Origin: JAHELQ01 sp964491915
Lineage (GTDB): Bacteria > Acidobacteriota > Aminicenantia > UBA2199
Length of the DNA: 64,000 nucleotides
Reading direction: 5' to 3'
Assembly: GCA_964491915.1 (NCBI GenBank)
Contig: CAZBHS010000031.1
Location: 1-64,000 of the forward strand
Both the position numbers and the translations under genes were made by a program. Shown one piece after another: positions 1 to 8,225 of this stretch. Numbering within the stretch: position 1 is the stretch's first letter; each line of letters starts with the position of its first letter. The notes under the pieces were generated by a model, which ran no database searches, was not told the origin of the DNA, and saw nothing but the letters and a program-made list of their open reading frames with translations.

Positions 1-728
1 TTGAAATAGGCCGCCGCCAGCGCGACTTGCTTCGCACTGTCCGCCAATTGCCGGTCAAGGGCTAGTAGCTCCTCCTCCGAGCGCAACGGCACTTCAGCCG
101 TTACTTTGTGATTGGCCTCCAGGCTGCGGCTCACCCGGAGGTTCTCCTCCAGAAGTTTGCGGGTGTCTTGCAATATATCCCGGACTCTCAGCGTTTTCAA
201 ATAGGTGTAATAAGAGGTTTTGATGTCCTGTACCAATTGACGGGAAAATCCATTGACACGCGCCTCTTGTTGGCGGCTCAAGAACGATTTGATGCGGCGG
301 TTGTGCAGGATTTTAGGCTGGAACACCGGTTGCACCACCCGCAGCTTGGTCTCGTGTTCCCGCGGCCGCAAGAAGGGAATCTGCTGGTTCGCCAGGTCGG
401 TGGGGAATTGGGGAGGGGCTCCCTGGACCGCCATCAATTGGTTCAATGATTGATGGATGGGATTGAACAGGTCTCCGATGGGGAAGTCGATCTGCCGCCC
501 GCCGCCGGCAAATGAATAGCGGGCCTCGATAGAGATGGAGGGTAGAAACATCCCCTTCGCCTCTCTCAACGCTTGCAAGCTCATTTGCAGCGAAAACTCC
601 TCTTGCTGAAGCGCGAGATTGTTCTTCAATCCCAATTGGATGTAATTGTCCAATTGGGATTGCGCCTGAAGACCGGCTGCCGGGATGCAAAAAAACAGCG
701 CCCAAATCCATATCGACAGATTCTTCAT
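1..728 (-). CDS. TolC-family outer membrane efflux protein, N-terminal part
   Basis: I translated this frame directly; it runs off the left edge, so only about the first 240 residues are visible. It starts with a Sec signal peptide (Lys-Asn, then a hydrophobic stretch ending near Ala-Gln-Ala, residues 1-22). The mature part starts with the helix usual in TolC/OprM proteins (LDNYIQLGLKNNLALQ) and continues with long amphipathic helices. Family knowledge: such proteins form trimeric outer-membrane channels for RND or ABC exporters. The ATG overlaps the stop of the upstream TetR gene (ATGA, 725-728), so the two are translationally coupled. An AGGAGG-like site lies inside the end of the TetR gene. 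Pump partners presumably lie beyond the window. The family is secure; the substrate is unknown. Confidence 0.85.
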   Translation of the reverse strand, partial: MKNLSIWIWALFFCIPAAGLQAQSQLDNYIQLGLKNNLALQQEEFSLQMSLQALREAKGMFLPSISIEARYSFAGGGRQIDFPIGDLFNPIHQSLNQLMAVQGAPPQFPTDLANQQIPFLRPREHETKLRVVQPVFQPKILHNRRIKSFLSRQQEARVNGFSRQLVQDIKTSYYTYLKTLRVRDILQDTRKLLEENLRVSRSLEANHKVTAEVPLRSEEELLALDRQLADSAKQVALAAAYF

Positions 729-1393
729 TCTCTACCTCCGGTTGAGGCGGCTGTATTCTCGATGCAGTGGGTGGTCAGTTCCAGCGAGTAGTGGATCAAA
801 TCCTCAGGATCGAGTCCCAGTATCTGTTTGAGCATTTTCTCCTTTTTTGCCGCCAAATGGAAGACGCCGCTCAACTGGCCCCAGAGAGTGATGGATAATT
901 TCAATGGCTCGAGGTCCGGCCGGATGGAGCCGTCCTTGATTCCCGACTCGATGACCTGCACCAGGAGGCTGAAAATCCGGTCGCCGGTCTCTTTGCAGCA
1001 GGCGATATTGGGATTCTCTTCTATATCCGTGAGCTCGATCCGGCTGGGATCCTTGTGCATCATGATGTCGAAATGATTGCGGTCTTCCTGGAAGAATCCG
1101 ATATAGGCCTTGCCGATGGCCTGCAATTTTTCGATTCCCGGTTCCCGGCCCCGGGCGACTTTCTCGAACCGTTTGTACAGTATATCCAGGCCCCTATGCA
1201 CAATGGCGTGCAACAGGTCGTCTTTATTCTTGAAATACAAATAAAGGGTTCCCTTGCTCAGTTCCGCCTCTTCCGCCACGTCGTCCATGGTGGCGGGCTC
1301 GATCCCTTTGGTGAAAAATACCTTTTCCGCCGCCGCGATGATGGCCCGGCGGCGTTTCTCTTTTTCCCGTTGCCGTCGTTCCGCTATTCCCAT
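725..1393 (-). CDS. TetR/AcrR-family transcriptional repressor
   Basis: A 222-residue protein with an N-terminal helix-turn-helix of the TetR type (residues about 10-60; ATMDDVAEEAELSKGTLYLYF is the classic recognition region) and a helical ligand/dimer domain after it. I chose the ATG at 1393 because GGAGG lies seven bases upstream. A longer frame to 1462 would start inside the operator and adds unlike residues. It is the first gene of a coupled pair with the TolC gene, which suggests a locally controlled efflux system. The palindrome just upstream fits autoregulation. The inducer cannot be predicted. Confidence 0.88.
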   Translation of the reverse strand: MGIAERRQREKEKRRRAIIAAAEKVFFTKGIEPATMDDVAEEAELSKGTLYLYFKNKDDLLHAIVHRGLDILYKRFEKVARGREPGIEKLQAIGKAYIGFFQEDRNHFDIMMHKDPSRIELTDIEENPNIACCKETGDRIFSLLVQVIESGIKDGSIRPDLEPLKLSITLWGQLSGVFHLAAKKEKMLKQILGLDPEDLIHYSLELTTHCIENTAASTGGRE

Positions 1394-1446
1394 TATTACC
1401 TCCAGTGAGATTAACCAGTAATCATTTGATGTGTGCGAGTTGAAAC

Positions 1447-1503
1447 AATGACTCCCGGTCATTTTGTGGAAAGTAGTATAATTGTTGTGAATTTAATTGT
1501 CAA
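1447..1503 (-). promoter_or_regulatory. tetR-tolC promoter with TetR-type operator
   Basis: On the minus strand TTGACA (1498-1503), a 17-base spacer and TATACT (1475-1480) make a near-consensus promoter. Directly downstream, at about the transcription start, is a perfect inverted repeat AATGAC-5 bases-GTCATT (1447-1463), the size and place expected for a TetR operator. Binding by the adjacent TetR is inferred. Confidence 0.7.
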
Positions 1504-1540
1504 GGCTTTGTTTTATTTCAAGTGATTTTTCTTGATTTGG

Positions 1541-2281
1541 TCAGCGGATGGGGACCGACGCGTTCCGGTCGAAGGGGTTGGTGCGGCGGGCCAGGGAGAA
1601 GATGTATGGGTAATGGTCCCGCAAGTGGCGCATATAAGAGAGCCATTGGCAAATCAGTAGGGTGTAGGCGCGGGCCAGGTCGTTGCCCAGGTGTTTGGCG
1701 TCTTCTTCTTCAAGATTGGCGAGATCGTCCCGCAGAGCCAGCTCTTCGCTGAGATGGGAGATGGCCCAGAGTAGGTCGGTGACATCCTGGTGTTCCAGAA
1801 GATTGGGATTGCCCAGCAATTGGATGATGAAGTTTTTTTCGTTGGTCAACAATTCCCTCAAGCGGTTTGGATCGCCGCGGCGGATGTCGATGGCCGAGAT
1901 ATGGTTTTTTATGGTACGGCCGGCTTTTTTGATGAAGGCATCGCTCCATTCGTGTTGCCGGTCAAATAGGCGGCACACATCGGTATTTTGCCCGTCAAAT
2001 TGGGACAACTCCTTGAGTAAACGGTTCCCCAATTGAATAAAAAACGTTCCCACCACCATATTCATTTTTTGACGGATGGTTCGTTTCTCCCGCAAGACCA
2101 TCAACTCGTTGATCACCAGGGAGACGAGCAGAACCGATACCGGCAAAAACGCCATGTCCTGAAACAAATAGAAGAATGTTTCGCCGGGGCGGGCGAAAAT
2201 TTCGATCTGTAACCAATATACCAGTATCGACGAGAGAAGCAGGCCGATTGCCAGTGAAATATGCCATTTGAATTTTTTCAT
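1541..2281 (-). CDS. Hypothetical membrane-anchored protein, two N-terminal TM segments
   Basis: A 246-residue protein I do not recognise. Two hydrophobic segments lie at about residues 8-25 and 40-60, separated by a short polar loop. A long helical cytoplasmic domain follows, rich in Leu, Glu and Arg, with an Arg/Lys-rich patch right after the second segment (LREKRTIRQK). No catalytic motif is visible. Some features (NELMVLREKR followed by a helical domain) recall small uncharacterised membrane proteins sometimes annotated as hypothetical in delta-proteobacteria. It is a single gene, upstream of and on the same strand as tetR, with its own gap of about 150 bases containing the tetR promoter. 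Confidence 0.6.
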   Translation of the reverse strand: MKKFKWHISLAIGLLLSSILVYWLQIEIFARPGETFFYLFQDMAFLPVSVLLVSLVINELMVLREKRTIRQKMNMVVGTFFIQLGNRLLKELSQFDGQNTDVCRLFDRQHEWSDAFIKKAGRTIKNHISAIDIRRGDPNRLRELLTNEKNFIIQLLGNPNLLEHQDVTDLLWAISHLSEELALRDDLANLEEEDAKHLGNDLARAYTLLICQWLSYMRHLRDHYPYIFSLARRTNPFDRNASVPIR

Positions 2282-2379
2282 GATGCGCCGTCCGTATTTT
2301 AATGGGAATGATCAACTATTACACATTCTCGTGAATTTTTCAAGTATTTTCCCTGAAAGAAAAATTCCTTCAAAAACAG

Positions 2380-2409
2380 TTGAACTATGGAAAAATAATT
2401 GCGTATAAT
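2380..2409 (+). promoter_or_regulatory. Promoter of the S46 peptidase gene
   Basis: TTGAAC (2380-2385), 18 bases, TATAAT (2404-2409), about 45 bases before the ATG at 2453, which has an AAGGAG site. Sequence match only. Confidence 0.55.
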
Positions 2410-2452
2410 AATTATAAGTAAAAATTTTACATCAAAAAGAAGGAGTCGATTT

Positions 2453-4603
2453 ATGTCGCTATTGCAAAAATTAACATGTTTTACGTTAATAATGGGACTT
2501 TTTGTGGCAGTATTCCCGGATGACGGGATGTGGATGCCGCACCAGATGACGGATCTCGGTCTCAATGATCTGGGACTGAAGATGGATCCGGCGGATTTAT
2601 ATAAAAAGGACGGTACCGGTCTCATGAGCGCGGTGGTTCACCTTGGCGGGGGGACCGGCGAGTTTGTCAGTGCGCAGGGACTCATCCTCACCAACCACCA
2701 TGTGGCCTTCGGCGCCATCCAGCGTGCCGCCACCAAGGAGCATGATTATTTGAAGCATGGTTTTTTGGCCCGGGAAAAGAAGGATGAAATCCCGGCCAAA
2801 GGTTACATCGCCGATGTCTTGATCGGGTATGAAGAGGTTACGCGGCAGATGAATTCGGCGGTGCGCCGCAACATGAGCCACCTGGCCAAATACAAGGCTC
2901 TGGAGCGCAAAGGCAAGTATCTCATTGCCGGAGCCGAGCGCAAAGGTAAAGATTTACGCTGTGAGATCAAAAAAATGTATAGCGGGAACCGTTACTACCT
3001 GTTTAAATTCAAACGGCTGAAAGATGTCCGCATCGTGTACGCCCCACCCAAGGATATCGGTAACTTCGGCGGCGAAGTGGATAATTGGATGTGGCCGCGC
3101 CACACCGGTGATTTCACTTTTTTGCGGGCCTATATCTCCAAAGATGGAGTGGGCACCGAGTATAATGAAAACAATGTGCCGTATGCCCCCAAATCTTTCT
3201 TCAAAATCTCTCTGGATGGGGTGAAAGACGGCGATTTTACTTTTGTGATGGGCTATCCCGGGAGAACCTACCGCAATCAGACGCTGGCTGAATTGAAAAA
3301 AGACATGGAGCAATTGGCCGAGCGCAAGGTATTGATGGAAGAGTTGGTCGCCTTTTTTGAAGACGCGGGCAAAAACGATCGCGAAATCCAGATTAAATAC
3401 GCCGGCAAGGTGAAGGGACTCTGGAATTCCATTAAAAACCGCAACGGCAAACTCGAGGGTATGACATCCGTTGACCTGCTGAGCAAAAAAGCGGCGCAGA
3501 TGAAAGCGTTCACCGACTGGGTTAACGAGAATCCCCAGCGGCAGAAAAAATACGGCGCCGTCCTCGATAAAATAGATGCCTTCATGGAAAATTACACGGC
3601 GTTTCAGGATAGCAACTACAGGCTGGCTATGCTTTTCAACCGCTTTGTCGGCCCCGCAGTACTGGGTAACGGATATACCATTTACCGTACCGTAAGCGAA
3701 CGGCAGAAGCCGGACATCAAGCGGGAACCTTCCTATCAGGAACGGAATATCCCCATGATCACCATGCGGCAGAAAATCGCCGAACGGGGTTATCATCCCG
3801 ATGTCGATAGGGCCTACGCCAAATACATCTTGAAAAAGATGTCGGACTTGTCGATCGAAGACGTTCCTATAGCATTGAAAGATTTAATGGCGAAAAAATC
3901 TCCTGAAGCCATCGATGCGTTCGTGGACAATATCTATGACAATACCAAATTAATGGATCCCGAAGCGCGCCTCAAGATGCTGAAGATGAATCTGAAGCAG
4001 TTGATGGCCCAGAAAGACCCGGCTATCAAATTAATCGCGGATCTTGAAAAAGAGGCCAGGGTTTTGCGGGAAAAAAGCAAAGCGTTGGATCAGGAATACT
4101 CGGATCTGAGAAAAGTGTACCTGTCGGCGTTGATGGAAAAAAGAGGAAATCTGGCGCCTGACGCCAATTCCAGCATCCGTTTCACCTACGGCACTGTCGA
4201 AGGTTATCGCCCCAGGGACGCGGTTTATTACAAACCGGTCACGACGTTGCAAGGAGTCCTTCAGAAAGACAAAGGCGCCGCGCCCTTTAATGTACCGGAA
4301 CGTCTGAAGGAATTACATAAAAATAAAGATTTTGGCCAGTATGTCGATAAGAAGAGCGGCGACATCGTGACCTGCTTTTTGAACACCACCAATGTCACCG
4401 GCGGCAACTCCGGTTCGCCGGTGTTGAACGCACGCGGCGAGCAGATCGGAATTGTATTCGATATGACATATGAAAGCGTGATCGGCGATTACTATGTAAT
4501 CCCGGAATTGCAACGCACCATCCAGGTGGATATCCGCTATGTGTTGTTTGTTACCGATAAATTCGCCGGCGCCAAACATATTATCGAAGAGATGGGATTG
4601 TAA
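2453..4603 (+). CDS. Exported S46-family dipeptidyl-peptidase (DPP7/DPP11-like)
   Basis: A 716-residue serine peptidase of family S46, which removes dipeptides from the N-terminus of peptides in the periplasm. The start at 2453 follows AAGGAGT and yields a signal peptide (about residues 1-22). The chymotrypsin-like triad is visible: His83 in TNHHVAFG, Asp220 in HTGDF, Ser653 in GGNSGSPV. Spacing and length match characterised DPP7/DPP11 (about 710-720 residues), and the helical insert between the two barrel halves is present (about residues 270-550). The residue right after FD in the C-terminal motif is Met671. Family knowledge puts Gly there in DPP7 (hydrophobic P1) and Arg in DPP11 (acidic P1), so specificity here is open. 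It stands alone with its own promoter and a strong terminator and probably serves peptide nutrition. Confidence 0.93.
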   Translation: MSLLQKLTCFTLIMGLFVAVFPDDGMWMPHQMTDLGLNDLGLKMDPADLYKKDGTGLMSAVVHLGGGTGEFVSAQGLILTNHHVAFGAIQRAATKEHDYLKHGFLAREKKDEIPAKGYIADVLIGYEEVTRQMNSAVRRNMSHLAKYKALERKGKYLIAGAERKGKDLRCEIKKMYSGNRYYLFKFKRLKDVRIVYAPPKDIGNFGGEVDNWMWPRHTGDFTFLRAYISKDGVGTEYNENNVPYAPKSFFKISLDGVKDGDFTFVMGYPGRTYRNQTLAELKKDMEQLAERKVLMEELVAFFEDAGKNDREIQIKYAGKVKGLWNSIKNRNGKLEGMTSVDLLSKKAAQMKAFTDWVNENPQRQKKYGAVLDKIDAFMENYTAFQDSNYRLAMLFNRFVGPAVLGNGYTIYRTVSERQKPDIKREPSYQERNIPMITMRQKIAERGYHPDVDRAYAKYILKKMSDLSIEDVPIALKDLMAKKSPEAIDAFVDNIYDNTKLMDPEARLKMLKMNLKQLMAQKDPAIKLIADLEKEARVLREKSKALDQEYSDLRKVYLSALMEKRGNLAPDANSSIRFTYGTVEGYRPRDAVYYKPVTTLQGVLQKDKGAAPFNVPERLKELHKNKDFGQYVDKKSGDIVTCFLNTTNVTGGNSGSPVLNARGEQIGIVFDMTYESVIGDYYVIPELQRTIQVDIRYVLFVTDKFAGAKHIIEEMGL

Positions 4604-4641
4604 GCGATACTTTTTGAATCTATAAATCAACGAAATATACC

Positions 4642-4668
4642 AAAGCGGCCCCATCTGGGGCCGCTTTT
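4642..4668 (+). terminator. Rho-independent terminator after the S46 gene
   Basis: An 11-bp stem AAAGCGGCCCC/GGGGCCGCTTT with an ATCT loop, followed after a few bases by a T-rich run (4678-4687). Confidence 0.85.
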
Positions 4669-4694
4669 GAATAAATAATTTTTTTTTGCAGCCA

Positions 4695-4723
4695 TTGATT
4701 TTTTTGTCCTTTGCCATTAAAAT
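4695..4723 (+). promoter_or_regulatory. Promoter of the 76-residue peptide gene
   Basis: TTGATT (4695-4700), 17 bases, TAAAAT (4718-4723), about 30 bases before the ATG at 4756. It lies after the upstream terminator, so the small gene seems to be its own unit. Confidence 0.5.
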
Positions 4724-4755
4724 AAAGTTAAATTCAAAGATACCAGGAGGGATCG

Positions 4756-4986
4756 ATGACGAATGGTAGTTCCGGTGTAAACTCGGCCGATATTCTAAGA
4801 TCATTGTTAGATGTGTGGAAATTTATCGAAGATGCCAAAGAAACAGGCAAAGTGGATCAGGAAAAACTCAGCAAGGCTGAAGAGTCGTTCAAAACTGCTC
4901 ATAAAGAGCTGAAAGACAGCCAGGACGCGTCAATTGCGCTCGAAGACAGCAAGCAGAGATGCCTTGGTGGGGTTCCTTATTGGTAA
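4756..4986 (+). CDS. Small 76-residue helical protein with Cys-Leu-Gly-Gly-Val-Pro-Tyr-Trp tail
   Basis: I do not recognise this protein. It has a strong AGGAGG site five bases before ATG, its own promoter, and a terminator upstream that separates it from the S46 gene, so it is likely expressed. Residues 8-66 are predicted amphipathic helix rich in Glu, Lys and Asp with no Cys. The last nine residues are different: Arg-Cys-Leu-Gly-Gly-Val-Pro-Tyr-Trp. A charged helical front with a short Cys/Gly/aromatic end is the layout of many ribosomally made peptide precursors. A radical SAM/SPASM gene lies 3.2 kb away, behind the kinase gene. A plain small cytoplasmic protein is equally possible. It is convergent with the kinase-TPR gene, 35 bases away. 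Confidence 0.6.
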   Translation: MTNGSSGVNSADILRSLLDVWKFIEDAKETGKVDQEKLSKAEESFKTAHKELKDSQDASIALEDSKQRCLGGVPYW

Positions 4987-5021
4987 AACGTCCATCTCCA
5001 TCTAAACAAATATATCGGTTT

Positions 5022-8000
5022 TTATTTTTTTGATCCAGGAATCCGGTGGGAGGAATGTTTCCGCTTTGAGGAGTATATATCGAAGTTTGCTCGCGCCCTA
5101 TTTTCCCAGCCTTTTTTCTGGAATGCTTCACCCAGGCGGAGATAACTATTTACGTAAAGAGGGCCATAATACAATCTGCCGAAATTCAACTGCGTAATTT
5201 TGGAGAAAGTATCGATGGCTTCGTCGATATTGTTATTGGCGTCGTATGCCCTGGCCAGGGAAAACAAATAGAGGGCGTGATAATCATCCGGACTGTTTTG
5301 GGCCGGGAGACGGGAGACCGCGATCTGGAAGTGCCGGATCGCTTTTTTAAACTGACCTTGCGAAAATGCTATCTCTCCTAATAAATGGTGATAGTTACGC
5401 AAATGTTTTTGGCCGAAAAATGATTCAGGCAGCGATTGCAGCAACCCGCAGGTCTCTTCCGCCTTTTTAGTATCTCCCAGTCTCAGGTATGACAGGCCAA
5501 GTGAATGTAATGCGGGGCGTTTCCAGAAGAGCATATTATGGTCCTCGCTCAATTGCAAACTCCTTTGGCTCGCGTGTTGCGCGTCCTCGAATCTACTCAT
5601 AAGGGTATAACCATCGCTAGTAAAAAGTTGAAACTCAGCCTCCCATTCAGGTAGATGATGCTCTCGGGTGAACTGAATTCCCTCTTTTAGAATCTGAACC
5701 CCTTTCCCGTACTCGCCCTCTTCGTAGAAAAGATAGGCAAGCCACTGGTGGCCCTCTAAAACGGAGAATGTATCCCCGGTTTGGATTAAGTCCCGGTATA
5801 TTTGCTCTGCCTCCCTAAGGCTTCCCAGAAGACGATGGATATGGCCGAGGTTTGTGTGAATGTTCGCGATATTACCGCCTAAGGAAAACGCTTTTTCACC
5901 CTCCGCCAACGCTTCGTGAAATTGGTTCAGGCAAACGAATATCCTGCTGCGAAAAAAGTGCGCTATTGGTTTATTTATAATATCTGGCTCCGTAGAGTCC
6001 AATATTTCAAGGGCTTTATCGTATTGCCCGGCAATCATCCTCAAAACAATGAGATTGATGATGGCGCCGGTAGATTTGTCGTTGCCGTTCAGTACCGCCT
6101 CCAGCCGTTCCACCGCTTTATCGAAGTATTCCATATTGCGGTATAGGTCGGAAATATTGAGATTCCCCTCTTCATCGTTTTGGTAGATTTTTAACATTTC
6201 GTTATAGATGTCGATAGCCGCCTGGTAATTGTTCTTTAAAAAGGAGTTCTCGAATCCCCTGATGAGGTATTGCTCCCGCAAAGATACGCGGTCTTTATTT
6301 TCGAGTGCTTTTGAAAAAAATTCAGCTCCTTTGGCTTCGTTTCCCAGATGAACATAGTTCGTGGCAAGATTGCTATAAGAAAGGGCAAATTTTGGGTCGT
6401 CGTCAATGGACTTCAGAAAGAAAGTATTGCTATCGTTCCACTGGCCTTCGAACTGGTGTTTTTTCCCTTCGAGATAATACTCCAGCGCTTTTAGGGATGT
6501 GGTGGTGATGTTGCCGATCTCTTCGTCGATATCCGCCATCAACTGCCGGGACGAGAGGTTGAATCTCGATTTGATCTTCCGGGTGAGGCGATCGACAATG
6601 GAGTAGAAGCTACGCTCCCCTTCGCCGTCTTCATAGCAGGTGTATATATAATTGGCGTCCGTGGGATCCAGGAGTTTGACGCAGACCCGGAACACGCCCG
6701 CGGCTTTGAAAAATTGTCCCTTGACCACATAATTCACATTGCCCTGCCGGGCGATCTCCTCCATCGCTCCCGGAGAGGTGACCGGTTCGCTGGAGCCTGA
6801 GCTTTTTAGAATGTGATATAACTGGTCCTCGGGCATGACTCTAAAATAGAGAGACTGGCCGAGGTCTGTGGTCAACAATTCTGCGAATGCCCGCTTCCAG
6901 TAATCGAGAGAGTTGTCGCCGGTGAGGTTGTCGAAGTACATGATGGCTACCGACCGCTTCGCCGGACTCATCAATGTGGCGGGGGTGGTGATGCTTTTCT
7001 TGACATAGAGATATCCCAGGATTCCCAGCATCCCCAAAAGGAAAACGATCATCAATTTATTCAAGATTTTGTAGCGGCGAAACGACCAAAAGAAAAGGCC
7101 GATTTCCACCTTCTCAGCCTCGAGGTCCGATAATATCTCGATCACCTCCTGATAGCGGTGGGCGGGTTTTTTTTCCAGACACTTGAGAATCATCTTGTCC
7201 AGATAGCGGGAGATTTTGGGATTCTTTTCCGACGCCATAGGAGGCGCGTCGTGAATGTGCTTCTGAATGTAGCCAACAACGGTTTCTGCGGAGAATAGCG
7301 TCGTACCTGTCGCCATTTCATACATGATGCAACCCAGGGAATAGATATCGGTCCGCTTATCGACCGCCTCCCCTTTGGCTTGCTCAGGGGAGATATATTC
7401 GGGTGTGGCGATTATTTTGCCGGTTAGGGGAGCCTGTCCCCGTTCCAACGATTTGGCCAGACCGAAATCCACGATAAAAACCTGCCCCTCTTTGTCCACC
7501 AAAATATTATGGGGCTTGAGGTCCAGGTGAATGATCCCTTTGCGGTGGGCCGCTTGAAGTCCCAAACATATCTGGCGGCTATAATCCAACACGTGGTCCA
7601 CCTGGATGGCGCCGCCTTTGGAGATGATCTGCTCCAGATTTTTGCCTTCGATATATTGCATGGAAATGAATTTGATGCCGTTGACTTCGCCGAAGTCATG
7701 GATGCGGACGATGTTCTCGTGGGTAATCTCCCGGGCCAGTAGAATCTCTTTTTTGAATTGTTTGACAAACCTGGGATTGGTGGCGAATTCCGGATGGATG
7801 ATCTTGAGGGCCACCTCGATGTCAAGTTCTGTGTCCTGCGCCAGGTACACGCTGCCCATACCGCCGCGCCCCACTTTTTTAATGATTTTGTAGCGCCCGC
7901 CGAACAAGATGCCGCGGTTGATCTTGAATTCCGCGTTGCTTGAGGCTGCTCGGGTGATTCCTTCTCCACTTGATGGATCGGTTTCGTAGAGAGGTAGGTT

Positions 8001-8063
8001 ACACTCCTCGCATCGTGCATTCTTCTCCGAATTAATAAATCCACATGCCGGACATTTCATCAT
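5022..8063 (-). CDS. Membrane Ser/Thr protein kinase with zinc ribbon, TolB-like and TPR domains
   Basis: A 1013-residue protein. Residues 4-21 hold a zinc ribbon (CPAC...CEEC). The kinase domain spans about 57-320 with a glycine loop (GRGGMGSV, 65-72), Lys87, the catalytic HLDLKPHN (Asp181) and DFG (199-201). A transmembrane segment lies at about 335-353. The part after it starts like the TolB/FlgO-type N-terminal fold found in kinase-TPR proteins (SVAIMYFDNLTGD) and continues as many TPR repeats to the end. Family knowledge: Pkn-type kinases of this layout are cytoplasmic kinases with an outside sensing or scaffold part. Substrate unknown. A divergent promoter pair separates it from the radical SAM gene. 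Confidence 0.92.
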   Translation of the reverse strand: MMKCPACGFINSEKNARCEECNLPLYETDPSSGEGITRAASSNAEFKINRGILFGGRYKIIKKVGRGGMGSVYLAQDTELDIEVALKIIHPEFATNPRFVKQFKKEILLAREITHENIVRIHDFGEVNGIKFISMQYIEGKNLEQIISKGGAIQVDHVLDYSRQICLGLQAAHRKGIIHLDLKPHNILVDKEGQVFIVDFGLAKSLERGQAPLTGKIIATPEYISPEQAKGEAVDKRTDIYSLGCIMYEMATGTTLFSAETVVGYIQKHIHDAPPMASEKNPKISRYLDKMILKCLEKKPAHRYQEVIEILSDLEAEKVEIGLFFWSFRRYKILNKLMIVFLLGMLGILGYLYVKKSITTPATLMSPAKRSVAIMYFDNLTGDNSLDYWKRAFAELLTTDLGQSLYFRVMPEDQLYHILKSSGSSEPVTSPGAMEEIARQGNVNYVVKGQFFKAAGVFRVCVKLLDPTDANYIYTCYEDGEGERSFYSIVDRLTRKIKSRFNLSSRQLMADIDEEIGNITTTSLKALEYYLEGKKHQFEGQWNDSNTFFLKSIDDDPKFALSYSNLATNYVHLGNEAKGAEFFSKALENKDRVSLREQYLIRGFENSFLKNNYQAAIDIYNEMLKIYQNDEEGNLNISDLYRNMEYFDKAVERLEAVLNGNDKSTGAIINLIVLRMIAGQYDKALEILDSTEPDIINKPIAHFFRSRIFVCLNQFHEALAEGEKAFSLGGNIANIHTNLGHIHRLLGSLREAEQIYRDLIQTGDTFSVLEGHQWLAYLFYEEGEYGKGVQILKEGIQFTREHHLPEWEAEFQLFTSDGYTLMSRFEDAQHASQRSLQLSEDHNMLFWKRPALHSLGLSYLRLGDTKKAEETCGLLQSLPESFFGQKHLRNYHHLLGEIAFSQGQFKKAIRHFQIAVSRLPAQNSPDDYHALYLFSLARAYDANNNIDEAIDTFSKITQLNFGRLYYGPLYVNSYLRLGEAFQKKGWENRARANFDIYSSKRKHSSHRIPGSKK

Positions 8064-8095
8064 TTTTCGCTTTTTGGGGTCAAATTTCTGATTTA

Positions 8096-8206
8096 GTTAT
8101 AACAATATTGATTCAGGTTGTCAATTGGAATGACGGACATTTTAGTTTTTCCCGGCGCATTGGTATGTTGACGCCCCTTGACAACATCCTGAACTCTGAT
8201 TAGAAT
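8096..8206. promoter_or_regulatory. Divergent promoters for the kinase-TPR and radical SAM genes
   Basis: Minus strand: TTGACA (8119-8124 complement), 17 bases, TATAAC (8096-8101 complement), facing the kinase gene. Plus strand: TTGACA (8178-8183), 17 bases, TAGAAT (8201-8206), facing the radical SAM gene. The -10 of the second ends only 20 bases before the first good ATG, so its 5' leader is very short. Confidence 0.65.
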
Positions 8207-8225
8207 TAAACCATTGGTTATTCTC

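Noticed and set aside
313..711. Open frame of 132 codons on the minus strand
   Set aside because: It is a shadow of the TolC-type gene, which I read in another frame with signal peptide and family-like sequence.
2954..3796. 280-codon open frame antisense to the S46 peptidase
   Set aside because: Mirror of a clearly coding gene; no family-like motifs or ribosome site.
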